The position numbers and the translations under genes were made by a program. From assembly GCF_036245645.1 (NCBI RefSeq), contig NZ_BTPE01000010.1, forward strand, positions 1-64,000: a DNA stretch of 64,000 nucleotides, in the 5' to 3' direction. This DNA comes from Algoriphagus taiwanensis (lineage in GTDB: Bacteria > Bacteroidota > Bacteroidia > Cytophagales > Cyclobacteriaceae). This document shows, piece by piece, positions 1 to 8,646 of the stretch; positions within the stretch are counted from its first letter, which is position 1, and the number at the start of each line of letters is the position of its first letter. The notes beneath the pieces are model-generated. The model had not been told where the DNA came from. It saw nothing but the letters and a program-made list of their open reading frames with translations, and did no database searches.

Positions 1-2
1 GT

Positions 3-167
3 AACTTAAAGAAACACCTGCAGACTTACCATATGATCAGTGAACGAATGATGCAGAACTACCTGGACGAGTTTTGTTACAAGCTCAACAGAAGATACTT
101 CGGTCAAAAACTCTTTGACAGACTCATCATTGCTTCTATTTATCCATACTGGTTTGATTGCGGATAA
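3..167 (+). mobile_element. IS1595-family (ISXO2-like) transposase, C-terminal fragment at window edge
   Basis: An open frame enters from the left edge and stops with TAA at 165-167, giving about 54 residues. The peptide includes HMISERMMQNYLDEFCYKLN and then RRYFGQKLFDRLIIAS, which matches the conserved C-terminal end of ISXO2-like (IS1595 family) DDE transposases. The rest of the element lies outside the window. Only 13 bases separate this stop from the 3' end of the convergent sugar transferase gene. The terminal inverted repeat, if kept, must therefore fall within about 15 bases or overlap that gene's end. I could not identify the repeat without the left end. Confidence 0.8.
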
Positions 168-180
168 TCATAAAGTTTAA

Positions 181-1275
181 TTATTTGCTTCTCGCTCCTC
201 TAAAAAGAATATTTTTTATTATTAGAGACAAATACCTCAAATCGGTAGTGAGCGGAGCTTTTTCATAGGCCAATAAATACTTCATTTCCGAAGCCATGAT
301 TTCATCCAAAGTTTTTGGCATATCTGCATAAAAAGGAGGTAGCAGTCCAGGCTTAGTTTTCACCCGTATTTCCTGAAGTTCTTTTGTGTAAAGATTAAAA
401 TATTGGCTACTCAAAGGTCTAACCCCAATTAATTTCATATCCCCCTTAACTAAATTCCAAATCATAGGAATCTCATCCAACCAGAATTTTCTAAAAAATC
501 TCCCAATAGGCGAAACTCTAAAATCATCCTTAAACTTTCCACCTTCATCTAATTGATGATACTTAAACACATAATCCTGCAAATATTCTGAATAGGGATA
601 CATGGTTCGAAGCTTATAGACTTTAAACACTTTGCCATCTTTTCCTATCCGACGCAATTTAATAAGGGGACCATAGGTTGGTTCCATATCAAAAGAAGGA
701 TTTCCTATTTTCCTTGCCACGAAATATAGTTCATTATTAATTTCGCGTTCCAAAAGTACTTCAAAGCCACAGGAATAAAGCCGGCCTAAAGTCTCTGCCC
801 TAGAAAGAACACGATTTCTTCCGTTGGTAAGATAAAAATAAAACTTTTGTGTTAGCTTCAGTTTAGGCAATACTCTGTGAAAGAAAAAATCAATCGTGAT
901 AAACAAGTAATTGATCAAAAATGGGTACTTACTTTTAATTGCATTCTTCCTGTTAGAATAAGTTTCGACAGAACATGCAAAAATCCCATTGTATTCTAAT
1001 TTTTGATTAACACTCTCTAAAAACTTATTTATGCGTCTTATATGGTTAATTTTCTCAAGGTTCAATATATTGATAAAAACAGATTCTGAACTATAAATTA
1101 AATCAAAACTATCAGAGGAAAAAAAGATAAAAGTATCTTCAAAATTATATTTAAATACTTCCTTGTAAAATTGCAGAACTTTCTTTGATTTTAACTGCAA
1201 AATAAAATTATCTAATTTATCCTTCTGTACGTCATTAGATACAGATTGTTCTAAAAAAAAATTGAATTTTATCAT
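181..1275 (-). CDS. Initiating sugar transferase (WcaJ/PglC-type catalytic domain) with atypical N-terminal domain
   Basis: The C-terminal half (about residues 201-364) is a bacterial sugar transferase domain (PF02397 type). This family moves a sugar phosphate from a nucleotide sugar to undecaprenyl phosphate to start a polysaccharide repeat unit. Visible motifs are FKVYKLRTM near 217-225, DFRVSPIGRFFRK at 251-263, the catalytic Asp-Glu in LDEIP at 266-270, and GVRP near 284. The usual hydrophobic helix just before the catalytic domain is missing. Residues about 60-190 instead resemble the back half of a class I methyltransferase, including NKFLESVNQKLEYNGIF and a C-terminal GFEV...LYFVARK strand pair. 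No glycine-rich SAM loop is visible. It is the last gene of the minus-strand polysaccharide operon and follows the small outer-membrane protein gene by 15 bases. Catalytic assignment is firm, membrane attachment and N-domain role are not. Confidence 0.85.
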   Translation of the reverse strand: MIKFNFFLEQSVSNDVQKDKLDNFILQLKSKKVLQFYKEVFKYNFEDTFIFFSSDSFDLIYSSESVFINILNLEKINHIRRINKFLESVNQKLEYNGIFACSVETYSNRKNAIKSKYPFLINYLFITIDFFFHRVLPKLKLTQKFYFYLTNGRNRVLSRAETLGRLYSCGFEVLLEREINNELYFVARKIGNPSFDMEPTYGPLIKLRRIGKDGKVFKVYKLRTMYPYSEYLQDYVFKYHQLDEGGKFKDDFRVSPIGRFFRKFWLDEIPMIWNLVKGDMKLIGVRPLSSQYFNLYTKELQEIRVKTKPGLLPPFYADMPKTLDEIMASEMKYLLAYEKAPLTTDLRYLSLIIKNILFRGARSK

Positions 1276-1290
1276 TCTAAGTATATTTAA

Positions 1291-1842
1291 TCAATTAAAA
1301 TAATAAGAAAGTCCTAATTGAAATCCGGGCAATATATCATCATCGCCCTGGTAAATATCCCATCCAACTACACTAGAAAATCCTGATTGAAATGAAAAAT
1401 TATCATCAATGTCGTATTTATAAATTAATCCCAATTTAGCACATACATTTGGCCTGTTATATTCATGCCTAAAAAAATAACCTGTACCAATAGTCGCCAA
1501 AATAGAATGATTTGAAAAATCACTATTACTAAACATCTTACTTAAGTTTAGGAAAGTATCCACATACCAGAAATCATATCGATGATTTTCTTCATCGGTA
1601 ATTAATTTAAAATAAGTCCCTCTATAACCTAAAGAAAACCCTATTTCATTCGAAAACCATCTTCCTAAACTCACATCCAACAAAGGAGAAACATTGGAAG
1701 AAATAAAATCTTCCTTCTTAATCCCTGAAATCTGAATCCCTGATGAAACATTTCCAAAAAACTTCGCACTACTTTCTTGAGCAAAACAAAAGGAAAAGAA
1801 GGCTGAATTAATGAAAATCAGAAATAACAGACAAATCTTCAT
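1291..1842 (-). CDS. Predicted outer-membrane beta-barrel protein in the polysaccharide locus
   Basis: This is a 183-residue protein with a clear signal peptide (basic MK start, hydrophobic core, cleavage near FCFAQ-ES). The rest alternates polar and aromatic residues and ends in GFQLGLSYYFN, whose last residues look like a closing outer-membrane beta-strand. Its start overlaps the stop of the upstream amidotransferase gene by four bases (ATGA), so it is translationally coupled to the polysaccharide operon. I do not recognise a named family. A small barrel in this position could help export, modify or anchor the polysaccharide, but that is inference from context only. Confidence 0.7.
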   Translation of the reverse strand: MKICLLFLIFINSAFFSFCFAQESSAKFFGNVSSGIQISGIKKEDFISSNVSPLLDVSLGRWFSNEIGFSLGYRGTYFKLITDEENHRYDFWYVDTFLNLSKMFSNSDFSNHSILATIGTGYFFRHEYNRPNVCAKLGLIYKYDIDDNFSFQSGFSSVVGWDIYQGDDDILPGFQLGLSYYFN

Positions 1843-3872
1843 GTAGAATAAAGTTTAGGGATTTTGTTTACAACTCTAATTACATCAGCAAAATCTAAAC
1901 CAATTATTTCAAGGTACCACCTTAAAGTTTCATATCTAGGGAAGTTTTCCTTATAAATCAATTCTAAAGCTTCATCTCTTGAAATCATACCTTCTCGAAT
2001 TTGATTGCTTCTAAATGTATCAAACTCTGAAAAACCAGTAACCGTATAGTAGATATAATTATAAAAACTAGCTGTACCATCTCCAATTCTCCATGTAGAA
2101 TCGCTATCAATAGCTTTTTCCCAATTATATTCATTCAAAATTAAATCATTGATTTCCTTTTCATCCCAACGGTAATAATCAAACAAATGATAATAATCTT
2201 TCTTCGGGGAAATATATCTCGAAGCAAACGAGCCTAGACTGTCAAATATACTTTGATTTAAATAGCCAGGGCTTTTTATTACGTTACTTCCTATATAAGC
2301 AAACAGTTTCATTTGATTTATAAATGACAAAGAATAAATTCTTTCCTTATCAAATTTTGGAGGCAAACCAGCAAAACCAACTTTGAAATCAGTGTTCTCC
2401 AAGTTGTTAATTCCCCAAATATTTAAATCAATACCAGTTTGTTTTTTTAGTTTATTTGTATAATAAAAGAAAAATTTATCCCCTGCCATAAATAATGGGA
2501 TCATACCTAGGGAAGGATTTCTAAGCCAGGCTGCAACATTTTTTCTAATGTTCTCTCTTTTCCAATGAATATCAGCTGAAACAATTATATTCTCAACACC
2601 AAGTTTCCCACAAACGCGAGCAATATTTCTTCTTGCTAAATCTGTTACCATTCCCCAATCATAGGTGAATGCGATAGGATTCAATCCAAGTTCCTTTTTT
2701 ATCAAATGCAATGAATAAGTGCTATCACGACCTCCGCTAAATGGGACTATGCAGTCAGGTTTTCCATTTTTTCTCCGATACGGATCTACAAGAGCCTTTA
2801 GATTCTCAATCGGTTGTACTTTATCTTGAGGTTTGTAATTATTGCAGTAATTACAAATTCCTGATGAATCAAATTGTATAAAAGGAAAAGTCTGAGGTAA
2901 CAAGCATTTCGAACATCTGCGGAGTTTACTGATAGCTTGCGCATTATTTTCCAGCAGTCCAAATAAGTGGGCTTCTTTGGAACGATTGATAAACACCGCC
3001 GGGTCAATCACTACTTCTCTTTTGTTTTTTTCATTGTCGATCAGGTGTTTCTCCAGCTTAAGTGACCTGACTTTTGACAACTGAATAGAACTATCATTGA
3101 CCGGACTTTCAAAATGATGGATCTTTAGATCATCCATTTCAATTACAAGACCCTTATTGGAGGTCAGTTGTCTTACATCCAATGAAGCTCCAAAGGCGGC
3201 AAATTCAGACGTTTGTTTCAGTCGTTCCAGAAAGTATCCCTCAGAAGCAAAAGTGATGAAGTTTGCGTTGTCAGTTATATAATATAGTGAACCATTATTG
3301 GTTGCCAGCACAAACTGATCCAAGTCGTGGAACATGATGGCTAGTGACCAGGTACCCTCGAGTTGAGCGAAGGTTTTATTGCAGGCTTCAACCAAATCGG
3401 TTGTGGAATTCAATTGTTTGCGGATAAGTGCAGGTATGATCTCTGTATCAATACTATAGGTTCTGTTCAAATCGTCATTCAGCTGCCACAGTTCTTCCAC
3501 ATTAACAATGATACCATTATGGATAACAATTACATCATCTTTCAAGACCGGTTGATTATTAACCTCATTTAGTTGTGTACCATTTGTAACAAGACGTGCA
3601 TGGCCAAAGGCTGTAAAGCCATCCCCTTTTTCCTGATGTTTAAGATTCCCTGAAATTACAGTTTGAAAAACTGTGCTTTTTATTAAGTCACGGATAGGCA
3701 CATCGCCTTTAATGACATCTATTTTATTGGAAAATTGATTCCTTACAGCCATACCAGAAGAATCCTTACCCCTAGATTCACTGAATATGGCTATATTTTC
3801 CAAATTTCTTTTTAAAGAAATCGAGGGATAACTTGAATTAGGTTTAACTATAAGTCCAAAAATACCACACAT
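1839..3872 (-). CDS. Fused class II glutamine amidotransferase / N-acetyl-sugar amidotransferase (PP-loop)
   Basis: This is a 677-residue two-domain enzyme. Residues 1-240 are an Ntn-type glutaminase: the chain begins MCGIFGL so Cys2 becomes the nucleophile, and GHARLVTNG (about 90-98) and HNGII (about 118) match GlmS/PurF-type motifs. Residues about 318-677 match WbpG/PseA-like sugar amidotransferases, with a CSKC...CNYC zinc-type pair (320-343) and a PP-loop SGGRDST at 379-385. The glutaminase would supply ammonia and the PP-loop domain would activate a sugar acetamido or carboxyl group with ATP. The ATG at 3872 is chosen over an upstream TTG because the Cys must follow Met. The gene lies two bases after the PIG-L gene stop. 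The exact sugar product is unknown. Confidence 0.8.
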   Translation of the reverse strand: MCGIFGLIVKPNSSYPSISLKRNLENIAIFSESRGKDSSGMAVRNQFSNKIDVIKGDVPIRDLIKSTVFQTVISGNLKHQEKGDGFTAFGHARLVTNGTQLNEVNNQPVLKDDVIVIHNGIIVNVEELWQLNDDLNRTYSIDTEIIPALIRKQLNSTTDLVEACNKTFAQLEGTWSLAIMFHDLDQFVLATNNGSLYYITDNANFITFASEGYFLERLKQTSEFAAFGASLDVRQLTSNKGLVIEMDDLKIHHFESPVNDSSIQLSKVRSLKLEKHLIDNEKNKREVVIDPAVFINRSKEAHLFGLLENNAQAISKLRRCSKCLLPQTFPFIQFDSSGICNYCNNYKPQDKVQPIENLKALVDPYRRKNGKPDCIVPFSGGRDSTYSLHLIKKELGLNPIAFTYDWGMVTDLARRNIARVCGKLGVENIIVSADIHWKRENIRKNVAAWLRNPSLGMIPLFMAGDKFFFYYTNKLKKQTGIDLNIWGINNLENTDFKVGFAGLPPKFDKERIYSLSFINQMKLFAYIGSNVIKSPGYLNQSIFDSLGSFASRYISPKKDYYHLFDYYRWDEKEINDLILNEYNWEKAIDSDSTWRIGDGTASFYNYIYYTVTGFSEFDTFRSNQIREGMISRDEALELIYKENFPRYETLRWYLEIIGLDFADVIRVVNKIPKLYST

Positions 3873-3874
3873 AA

Positions 3875-4513
3875 TCAATATTTTAGTCTTACTACATCAA
3901 AAGTCTCTGCAAAATCTACAGATATTTGCGACCCTTTAGCCCTAGCTAAAGCTAGAATAAAATCGTCCTGGAAATATCTTCTTTTTAATAATATTTGAGA
4001 TTTATAATTATTAAGAACCTGTAATTTAAAATTAATTTCTTCAGAAGTAAGATTGACAAAGAAAGTTGACTTAAATTCTAAATGATTCCAAGGAAGTTCA
4101 TAACATAATATACTTGAAAAAGTTTTATAAGCCCTAACCATTTCATTAGCTATAATTTGATGATCTTGGTGATAATCATTCAAGGAAGGACCAATTACTA
4201 AATCTGGTGAAAAGTCAACCTTTAACTTAACCAAAAACTCTAAAATCTCTTGTCTATAATCAATTAATTTCCGAACAGGATAATTAAAAATTTTAAAACT
4301 GCTCTCAGATAAATTATAGTCTTTTAATACATTCCTAAATTCCATTTCAAGAGTGTTTTTAGGCATGTTAGTTGGCAATGATTCCTCAGCCGTTGAAAAA
4401 ACAACCCAATAAATTTGGGCACCATCTTTAAGTAGTTTATATATTAATCCTCCAGCCCCAAGTTCAGCATCATCTGTATGAGGTGATAAAACTAAAACCT
4501 TTCTAAAATTCAT
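3875..4513 (-). CDS. PIG-L/LmbE-family deacetylase
   Basis: This 212-residue protein carries the metal-binding signature of PIG-L/LmbE deacetylases: PHTDDAELG at residues 11-19 and HQDH at 115-118. Family members remove N-acetyl groups from amino sugars using zinc. The second motif residue is Thr rather than the common Pro, but the His and both Asp are kept. There is no signal peptide, so it should act in the cytoplasm on a nucleotide sugar or lipid-linked sugar. Its ATG overlaps the stop of the LpxD-like gene by four bases, and the fused amidotransferase follows two bases after its own stop. The three genes therefore form a tight module that probably modifies one amino-sugar residue. Substrate is inferred only. 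Confidence 0.8.
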   Translation of the reverse strand: MNFRKVLVLSPHTDDAELGAGGLIYKLLKDGAQIYWVVFSTAEESLPTNMPKNTLEMEFRNVLKDYNLSESSFKIFNYPVRKLIDYRQEILEFLVKLKVDFSPDLVIGPSLNDYHQDHQIIANEMVRAYKTFSSILCYELPWNHLEFKSTFFVNLTSEEINFKLQVLNNYKSQILLKRRYFQDDFILALARAKGSQISVDFAETFDVVRLKY

Positions 4514-5448
4514 AAATTTTTTATTATATTTTGAATGCGAATAAATTCTTTAATAGGTCTAGCAGGACTACCCGCCCAGGTTTCTCCACTGGGAATATTT
4601 TTTGTTACGGTTGCGCCCATTCCTACTGTTACATTTTCTTCTATAGATATACCATTCATCAGGTTAACAGAAGGAGCAATCCATGAGTTTTTACCAATTA
4701 CAGTACTCCCTCCAATCATGGAGTTAGCAATTAACAGTGAATTCTCTCCAACTACAACATTGTGAGCAACATGAACTAAATTATCGATTTTAACTCCTGA
4801 TTTTATAATAGTGTCACCTAAAGTTCCTCGATCGATACATACATTTGCTCCTATTTCCACATAATCACCAATTTGAACACCTCCAAAGTGGGGAAATTTA
4901 TTCAACTCTCCATTAGCCTTCCTTGCATAACCAAAACCATCAGAACCAATAACTGACCCAGGATTAATAGTAACAAAATTTCCAATATTAGTCCCAGAGA
5001 AAATATAATTATTTCCTAGTAACACACAATTATCGCCTATTGTACAATTATCCTCAATTGTAACATTAGGACCAATATAACAATTCAATCCTACCTTGGA
5101 ATTATTTGAAATAATTGATGTCGAATGAACATTTGAAGTTCTTTCACGGGGGAAAACAAAATTAAGAATATTTATAAACGTGGACTTGGGATCATCAGAT
5201 AATATATAGGCCTTATTTGAATCAATTTCAAATAAGCCCTTTAGAGATCTATCTAAAACAATTACTGTAGATAAAGAATTTTGGATTAGCTCTAAAGATT
5301 TATCAAGGTTTTTTTTTACCCAAGTTATAGAGTATTCGGCAGTATTATTAATTGGAGAAGCTTTAGTAAAATAAATATCATCTCTTGATGCATAGACTTC
5401 TTCATCAACCAAAACATCTGATATTTTCTTAATTGAAACTTTATTCAT
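4510..5448 (-). CDS. LpxD-like left-handed beta-helix acyltransferase
   Basis: This is a 312-residue hexapeptide-repeat acyltransferase. Residues about 105-300 form the repeat coil, and GSDGFGYA (168-175), FPHFGGVQIGD (185-195) and IDNLVHVAHNV (221-231) are signature segments of LpxD, the N-acyltransferase of lipid A synthesis. His229 corresponds to the catalytic His of the LpxD motif. The N-terminal domain (1-100) is present but diverged. LpxD proper is normally in lipid A gene clusters, whereas this copy sits directly upstream of a PIG-L deacetylase and a sugar amidotransferase in a polysaccharide operon. It therefore more likely acylates an amino sugar of the surface glycan. A gap of 127 AT-rich bases separates it from the DUF354 gene upstream. 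Confidence 0.75.
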   Translation of the reverse strand: MNKVSIKKISDVLVDEEVYASRDDIYFTKASPINNTAEYSITWVKKNLDKSLELIQNSLSTVIVLDRSLKGLFEIDSNKAYILSDDPKSTFINILNFVFPRERTSNVHSTSIISNNSKVGLNCYIGPNVTIEDNCTIGDNCVLLGNNYIFSGTNIGNFVTINPGSVIGSDGFGYARKANGELNKFPHFGGVQIGDYVEIGANVCIDRGTLGDTIIKSGVKIDNLVHVAHNVVVGENSLLIANSMIGGSTVIGKNSWIAPSVNLMNGISIEENVTVGMGATVTKNIPSGETWAGSPARPIKEFIRIQNIIKNL

Positions 5449-5575
5449 GATAATCTCATTTATTTTGAAACATTAGTTATATATAAACATTAAATTATTG
5501 ACCTAAATAAATAAAATATTTCGAATTCTCGAGAACGGTAAAACATAAAATAAAAATATTTATTACAATTTAACT

Positions 5576-6661
5576 CTACCCCAAAAAAGCATATCTAATA
5601 ACAGATGAATATATAACATGATTTAAGTCATCACAACCTTTTATATACTCTTTTGCTTTCTTTTGATATTCTAATTTTAAATCTACATGTTTATTATTTT
5701 CTTTTATTCTCTCAATCATTGACTCATAGTCATAAAAATAATACTGAATTCCAGCTTTAAAAAGTTCATTATGGACTTTTACGTGGAAAGCTAGCTTATT
5801 CAAAAGATAATTAGGCACACCCAAAACTGCTGCTTCTGTGGCCATAGTTCCACTATCAGTTACCATAAATGCAGCATAATAAATTATATACTTGAGGTCA
5901 GATGGATCGCCTTTGTACACATTTTTATTGAGCCGGCTAGGTAACTTTCGTTCAGTAACCAATAAAACATCTTTAAACAGACCAACGCAATAGTCAAAAA
6001 GATTGATCAAGTTATTGTCTTCTAATCCATTATTGCCTCCGGCATCATGGGTTGCATTTAGTTTTGATGTTCTGATAATGCAAAAATTATTTTCTTCAAG
6101 TCCATATTTCTCCAAAACACTAGAATCTGGCTTGTAAACATTGGGGTGAAGGTGAGCTAAGGATTTATTTCCTTTAAAGGAATGCTTCTTTGATTTAAAT
6201 TTCCCAAGTTCTGTGATTTCTGGTGAAATAATTAAAGTTGCGAAATTAAAAAGTATACTATTAATTTTTATTGTATTGATGTCATTGTCATTAAAAATTA
6301 TGGATGGAATTTTTCTCCACCATCCACTAACCACCAAAGAATCATCAGTTAGAAATACACAATATCTCTTCTGCCTCAACAAGAAACGTTCAATTTTAAA
6401 TAATGTGAGAATAAAAACTCTGGCAGAATTAAAAATTGAAGGCTTTTCTTTCTTATTTCGTCCTTTTGGAAACAGATTTTGATATTCCCACCCTTCCTTT
6501 CTGACCAAATCTTCTAATACATCCTTAGAATTAATAAGTATATCAACTTGTATCCCATCCGCTTTTAATCTATTAATTGTTTCTCTAAATAAATGTACCT
6601 TCGCGGGATGAACGAAGTAGACAAGAACTCTCAAATTGGTTTTATTAGAAGCGTCGTTCAT
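5576..6661 (-). CDS. DUF354-type GT-B-fold protein, putative glycosyltransferase or epimerase-like
   Basis: This 361-residue protein has the look of the DUF354 (PF04007) group, relatives of the UDP-GlcNAc 2-epimerase and GT-B fold. It has an N-terminal strand plus VYFVHPAKVHLFRETINRL, and a C-terminal segment VTDSGTMATEAAVLGVPNY that matches the conserved D-S-G-G/T...E-A nucleotide-sugar binding region of such proteins. ATG 6661 is preferred over 6703 because it begins right after the upstream stop (6666) and fits the family start. It follows wbpG by four bases. Members are annotated as hypothetical or as glycosyltransferases. In this locus, which lacks an obvious WbpI-type 2-epimerase, an epimerase-like role should also be considered. 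Confidence 0.6.
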   Translation of the reverse strand: MNDASNKTNLRVLVYFVHPAKVHLFRETINRLKADGIQVDILINSKDVLEDLVRKEGWEYQNLFPKGRNKKEKPSIFNSARVFILTLFKIERFLLRQKRYCVFLTDDSLVVSGWWRKIPSIIFNDNDINTIKINSILFNFATLIISPEITELGKFKSKKHSFKGNKSLAHLHPNVYKPDSSVLEKYGLEENNFCIIRTSKLNATHDAGGNNGLEDNNLINLFDYCVGLFKDVLLVTERKLPSRLNKNVYKGDPSDLKYIIYYAAFMVTDSGTMATEAAVLGVPNYLLNKLAFHVKVHNELFKAGIQYYFYDYESMIERIKENNKHVDLKLEYQKKAKEYIKGCDDLNHVIYSSVIRYAFLG

Positions 6662-6665
6662 TTTC

Positions 6666-7868
6666 TTAGGATTTAGAAACAAACCCTTTTCCAGTCTTCT
6701 CACGATCTTCTAATTGAAAGAACATTAGTGGTTTATCGGGTAGAAGCCGTTTAATCAATGGAAATACAACTTTTTGGAAACGAGTAATTAAGGGTAAATA
6801 TGAAGGATAATCATTAATTGATTTACCAGGAATGGCCATAAGAGTGTCAAATTCGTCCCTTTTCATATTCAGTTTCTTTATTACGAAAGTGATATCACGC
6901 TCAATAGAATCCAGAGTAAAAGGCTTTTCTGAAATTATTGAAAAGGCTTCCTCGCGTGAAAATTCACCCGTCATTACCTGGCCAGAATACGTTATCTTAC
7001 GCTTATCAATACCAAATTTTTCTACTAGCCAGTAGGAGATAATGAACTTTGTGAATACGTTTTCATAATGATGCCCTTGATAGTCCTCCCATCCATAGGT
7101 TGCTTTTAATAAATCTTTCGCTTCCTTTTTTGTGTAAGGTAAATAGAAAAATGGACGAACCAATTTTATCTTTTTCAAAAAAGAATAATATCCAAACTTC
7201 CAAATGCTCATCGTCGGAAACGACTTAAGACTCCGCTTACAAAACTTATTAGCAATGTATCTTATCTGCTTAGCATCAGTATAGGTCCATTCATTAGGTT
7301 GAAAACCTTCAGATCGAAAGTCATGACCATTTATTATATACTTCAAATTTTCTCTCGCGGCAGTTTTATAAAGAATTGACTTTATAGCATGATCAGTAGG
7401 CCCATCAGCCCATGGAAATTCTGCACGGAGATAGGCTTTTAGAACATCGATTACCTCTTGATAATCAATCACATATGACTCAAAGTCAATCTCCAAAGGG
7501 TCTACTAGTTTCTTAATATTTTTAACACATATATCAGAACCCCATCCATTATCTAAATATACCGCTAAAACCCTCAACCCATATTTTTTGGTAATATGAA
7601 GTAAGTAAGAACTATCCGTTCCACCACTAACTCCAACAATACAGTCGTATTTTTTACCTTTTCCATCAGCTTTCATTTTGTCAACAAAAGAAAGCCATTC
7701 CTGAAGTCCTTTTTCGCCTCTCGGATAGTAGTCCAACATTCGTTGAAAGGTTTTGGCGTAAGAACTTATCCCAAATTCATCAAATTGAATATCCGGAATG
7801 GATTCATCCCAAAGCCCTTGAGTACATACTCGTCCTTTAAATCCTATTTTTTCATTTTTCTTATCCAT
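6666..7868 (-). CDS. wbpG: N-acetyl sugar amidotransferase (WbpG/PseA family)
   Basis: This is a 400-residue PP-loop ATPase. SGGTDSS at residues 81-87 binds ATP, and the region around LAVYLDNGWGSD and YIINGHDFRSEG is characteristic of the WbpG family. WbpG uses ammonia from a HisH/HisF pair to turn an acetamido group of a nucleotide sugar into an acetamidino group. Here hisH and hisF lie immediately upstream in the same operon, which strongly supports the call. The N-terminal zinc-type cysteine pair normal for the family is degraded: CTQG keeps only one Cys and the second pair reads ISSYA. ATG 7868 gives a normal start eight bases past the hisF stop; an overlapping ATG at 7886 is possible. 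Cytoplasmic. Confidence 0.85.
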   Translation of the reverse strand: MDKKNEKIGFKGRVCTQGLWDESIPDIQFDEFGISSYAKTFQRMLDYYPRGEKGLQEWLSFVDKMKADGKGKKYDCIVGVSGGTDSSYLLHITKKYGLRVLAVYLDNGWGSDICVKNIKKLVDPLEIDFESYVIDYQEVIDVLKAYLRAEFPWADGPTDHAIKSILYKTAARENLKYIINGHDFRSEGFQPNEWTYTDAKQIRYIANKFCKRSLKSFPTMSIWKFGYYSFLKKIKLVRPFFYLPYTKKEAKDLLKATYGWEDYQGHHYENVFTKFIISYWLVEKFGIDKRKITYSGQVMTGEFSREEAFSIISEKPFTLDSIERDITFVIKKLNMKRDEFDTLMAIPGKSINDYPSYLPLITRFQKVVFPLIKRLLPDKPLMFFQLEDREKTGKGFVSKS

Positions 7869-7875
7869 ATTAAAT

Positions 7876-8646
7876 CTACTTACCATCTCTCGAAAAAAGT
7901 ACACTCAAATTGTCATTTTGTGGGTAATTTATTAAAACTCCTTTGCGTGAACCTTGATAAACAAACATGCTACCTGCTGCCAGAGCATGTGCACCAGAAT
8001 TATACGCTTGCAAAAAATCATTTAATGAGCCGGCTCCTCCTAGTCCAACTACAGGGATTGAAAGACTTTCACTCACCATTTTAATCATTTTTAGGTCATA
8101 GCCGATCATACTACCATCACGATCTATTGACTGGAGGATAATTTCTCCTGCTCCCTCTTCTTGCATTTGGCGAGCAAATTCAAGTGGACAAATACTGGTT
8201 TTCTTTTTGCCCCCTAATGTGGTACAGACCACTTTACCGAAAAAAGTGGTTTTATAGTCTATACAAACTGTTACACTCTGGCTTCCAAATGAAGAGGCTA
8301 TTTGATTTACCAGGTTAGGTGAGTTATGTACAGCCGTATTCATTACGACTTTTTCAACTCCCAAGGAGAGAATATTTTCCGCATCTTCAATTGTTGATAT
8401 TCCACCTCCAATGCCAATAGGCATAAAAGCCTCATCTGTCATATTTCGAACAAAGTCTAGAGGGATTTTTCGCTTCTCTCTACTCGCATCAATATCTAAC
8501 AGAATAAGCTCGTCAACCTTAAGATCATTGAAGATGCGCACAGCATTGATAGGATCGCCGATATACCGCGATTTATCAAACTTGGTGGTTTTAACTAATC
8601 CGCTATTGCGGAGAAGCAAAACTGGAATTACTCGTGGTCTGAACAT
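7876..8646 (-). CDS. hisF: HisF-like cyclase subunit, ammonia-channel partner of WbpG
   Basis: This is a 256-residue (beta/alpha)8 barrel of the HisF family. It starts MFRPRVIPVLLL and contains the paired phosphate-binding segments GIGGGI near residue 80 and GLGGAG near 202, plus the LLDIDASRE strand. In histidine synthesis HisF accepts ammonia from HisH. Here no other his gene is nearby, and the gene is sandwiched between hisH (19-base overlap) and wbpG. It therefore most likely belongs to the polysaccharide-specific set known as HisF2 in Pseudomonas O-antigen loci. It would relay ammonia to the sugar amidotransferase. Catalytic details for the relay role are inferred from that precedent. 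Confidence 0.85.
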   Translation of the reverse strand: MFRPRVIPVLLLRNSGLVKTTKFDKSRYIGDPINAVRIFNDLKVDELILLDIDASREKRKIPLDFVRNMTDEAFMPIGIGGGISTIEDAENILSLGVEKVVMNTAVHNSPNLVNQIASSFGSQSVTVCIDYKTTFFGKVVCTTLGGKKKTSICPLEFARQMQEEGAGEIILQSIDRDGSMIGYDLKMIKMVSESLSIPVVGLGGAGSLNDFLQAYNSGAHALAAGSMFVYQGSRKGVLINYPQNDNLSVLFSRDGK

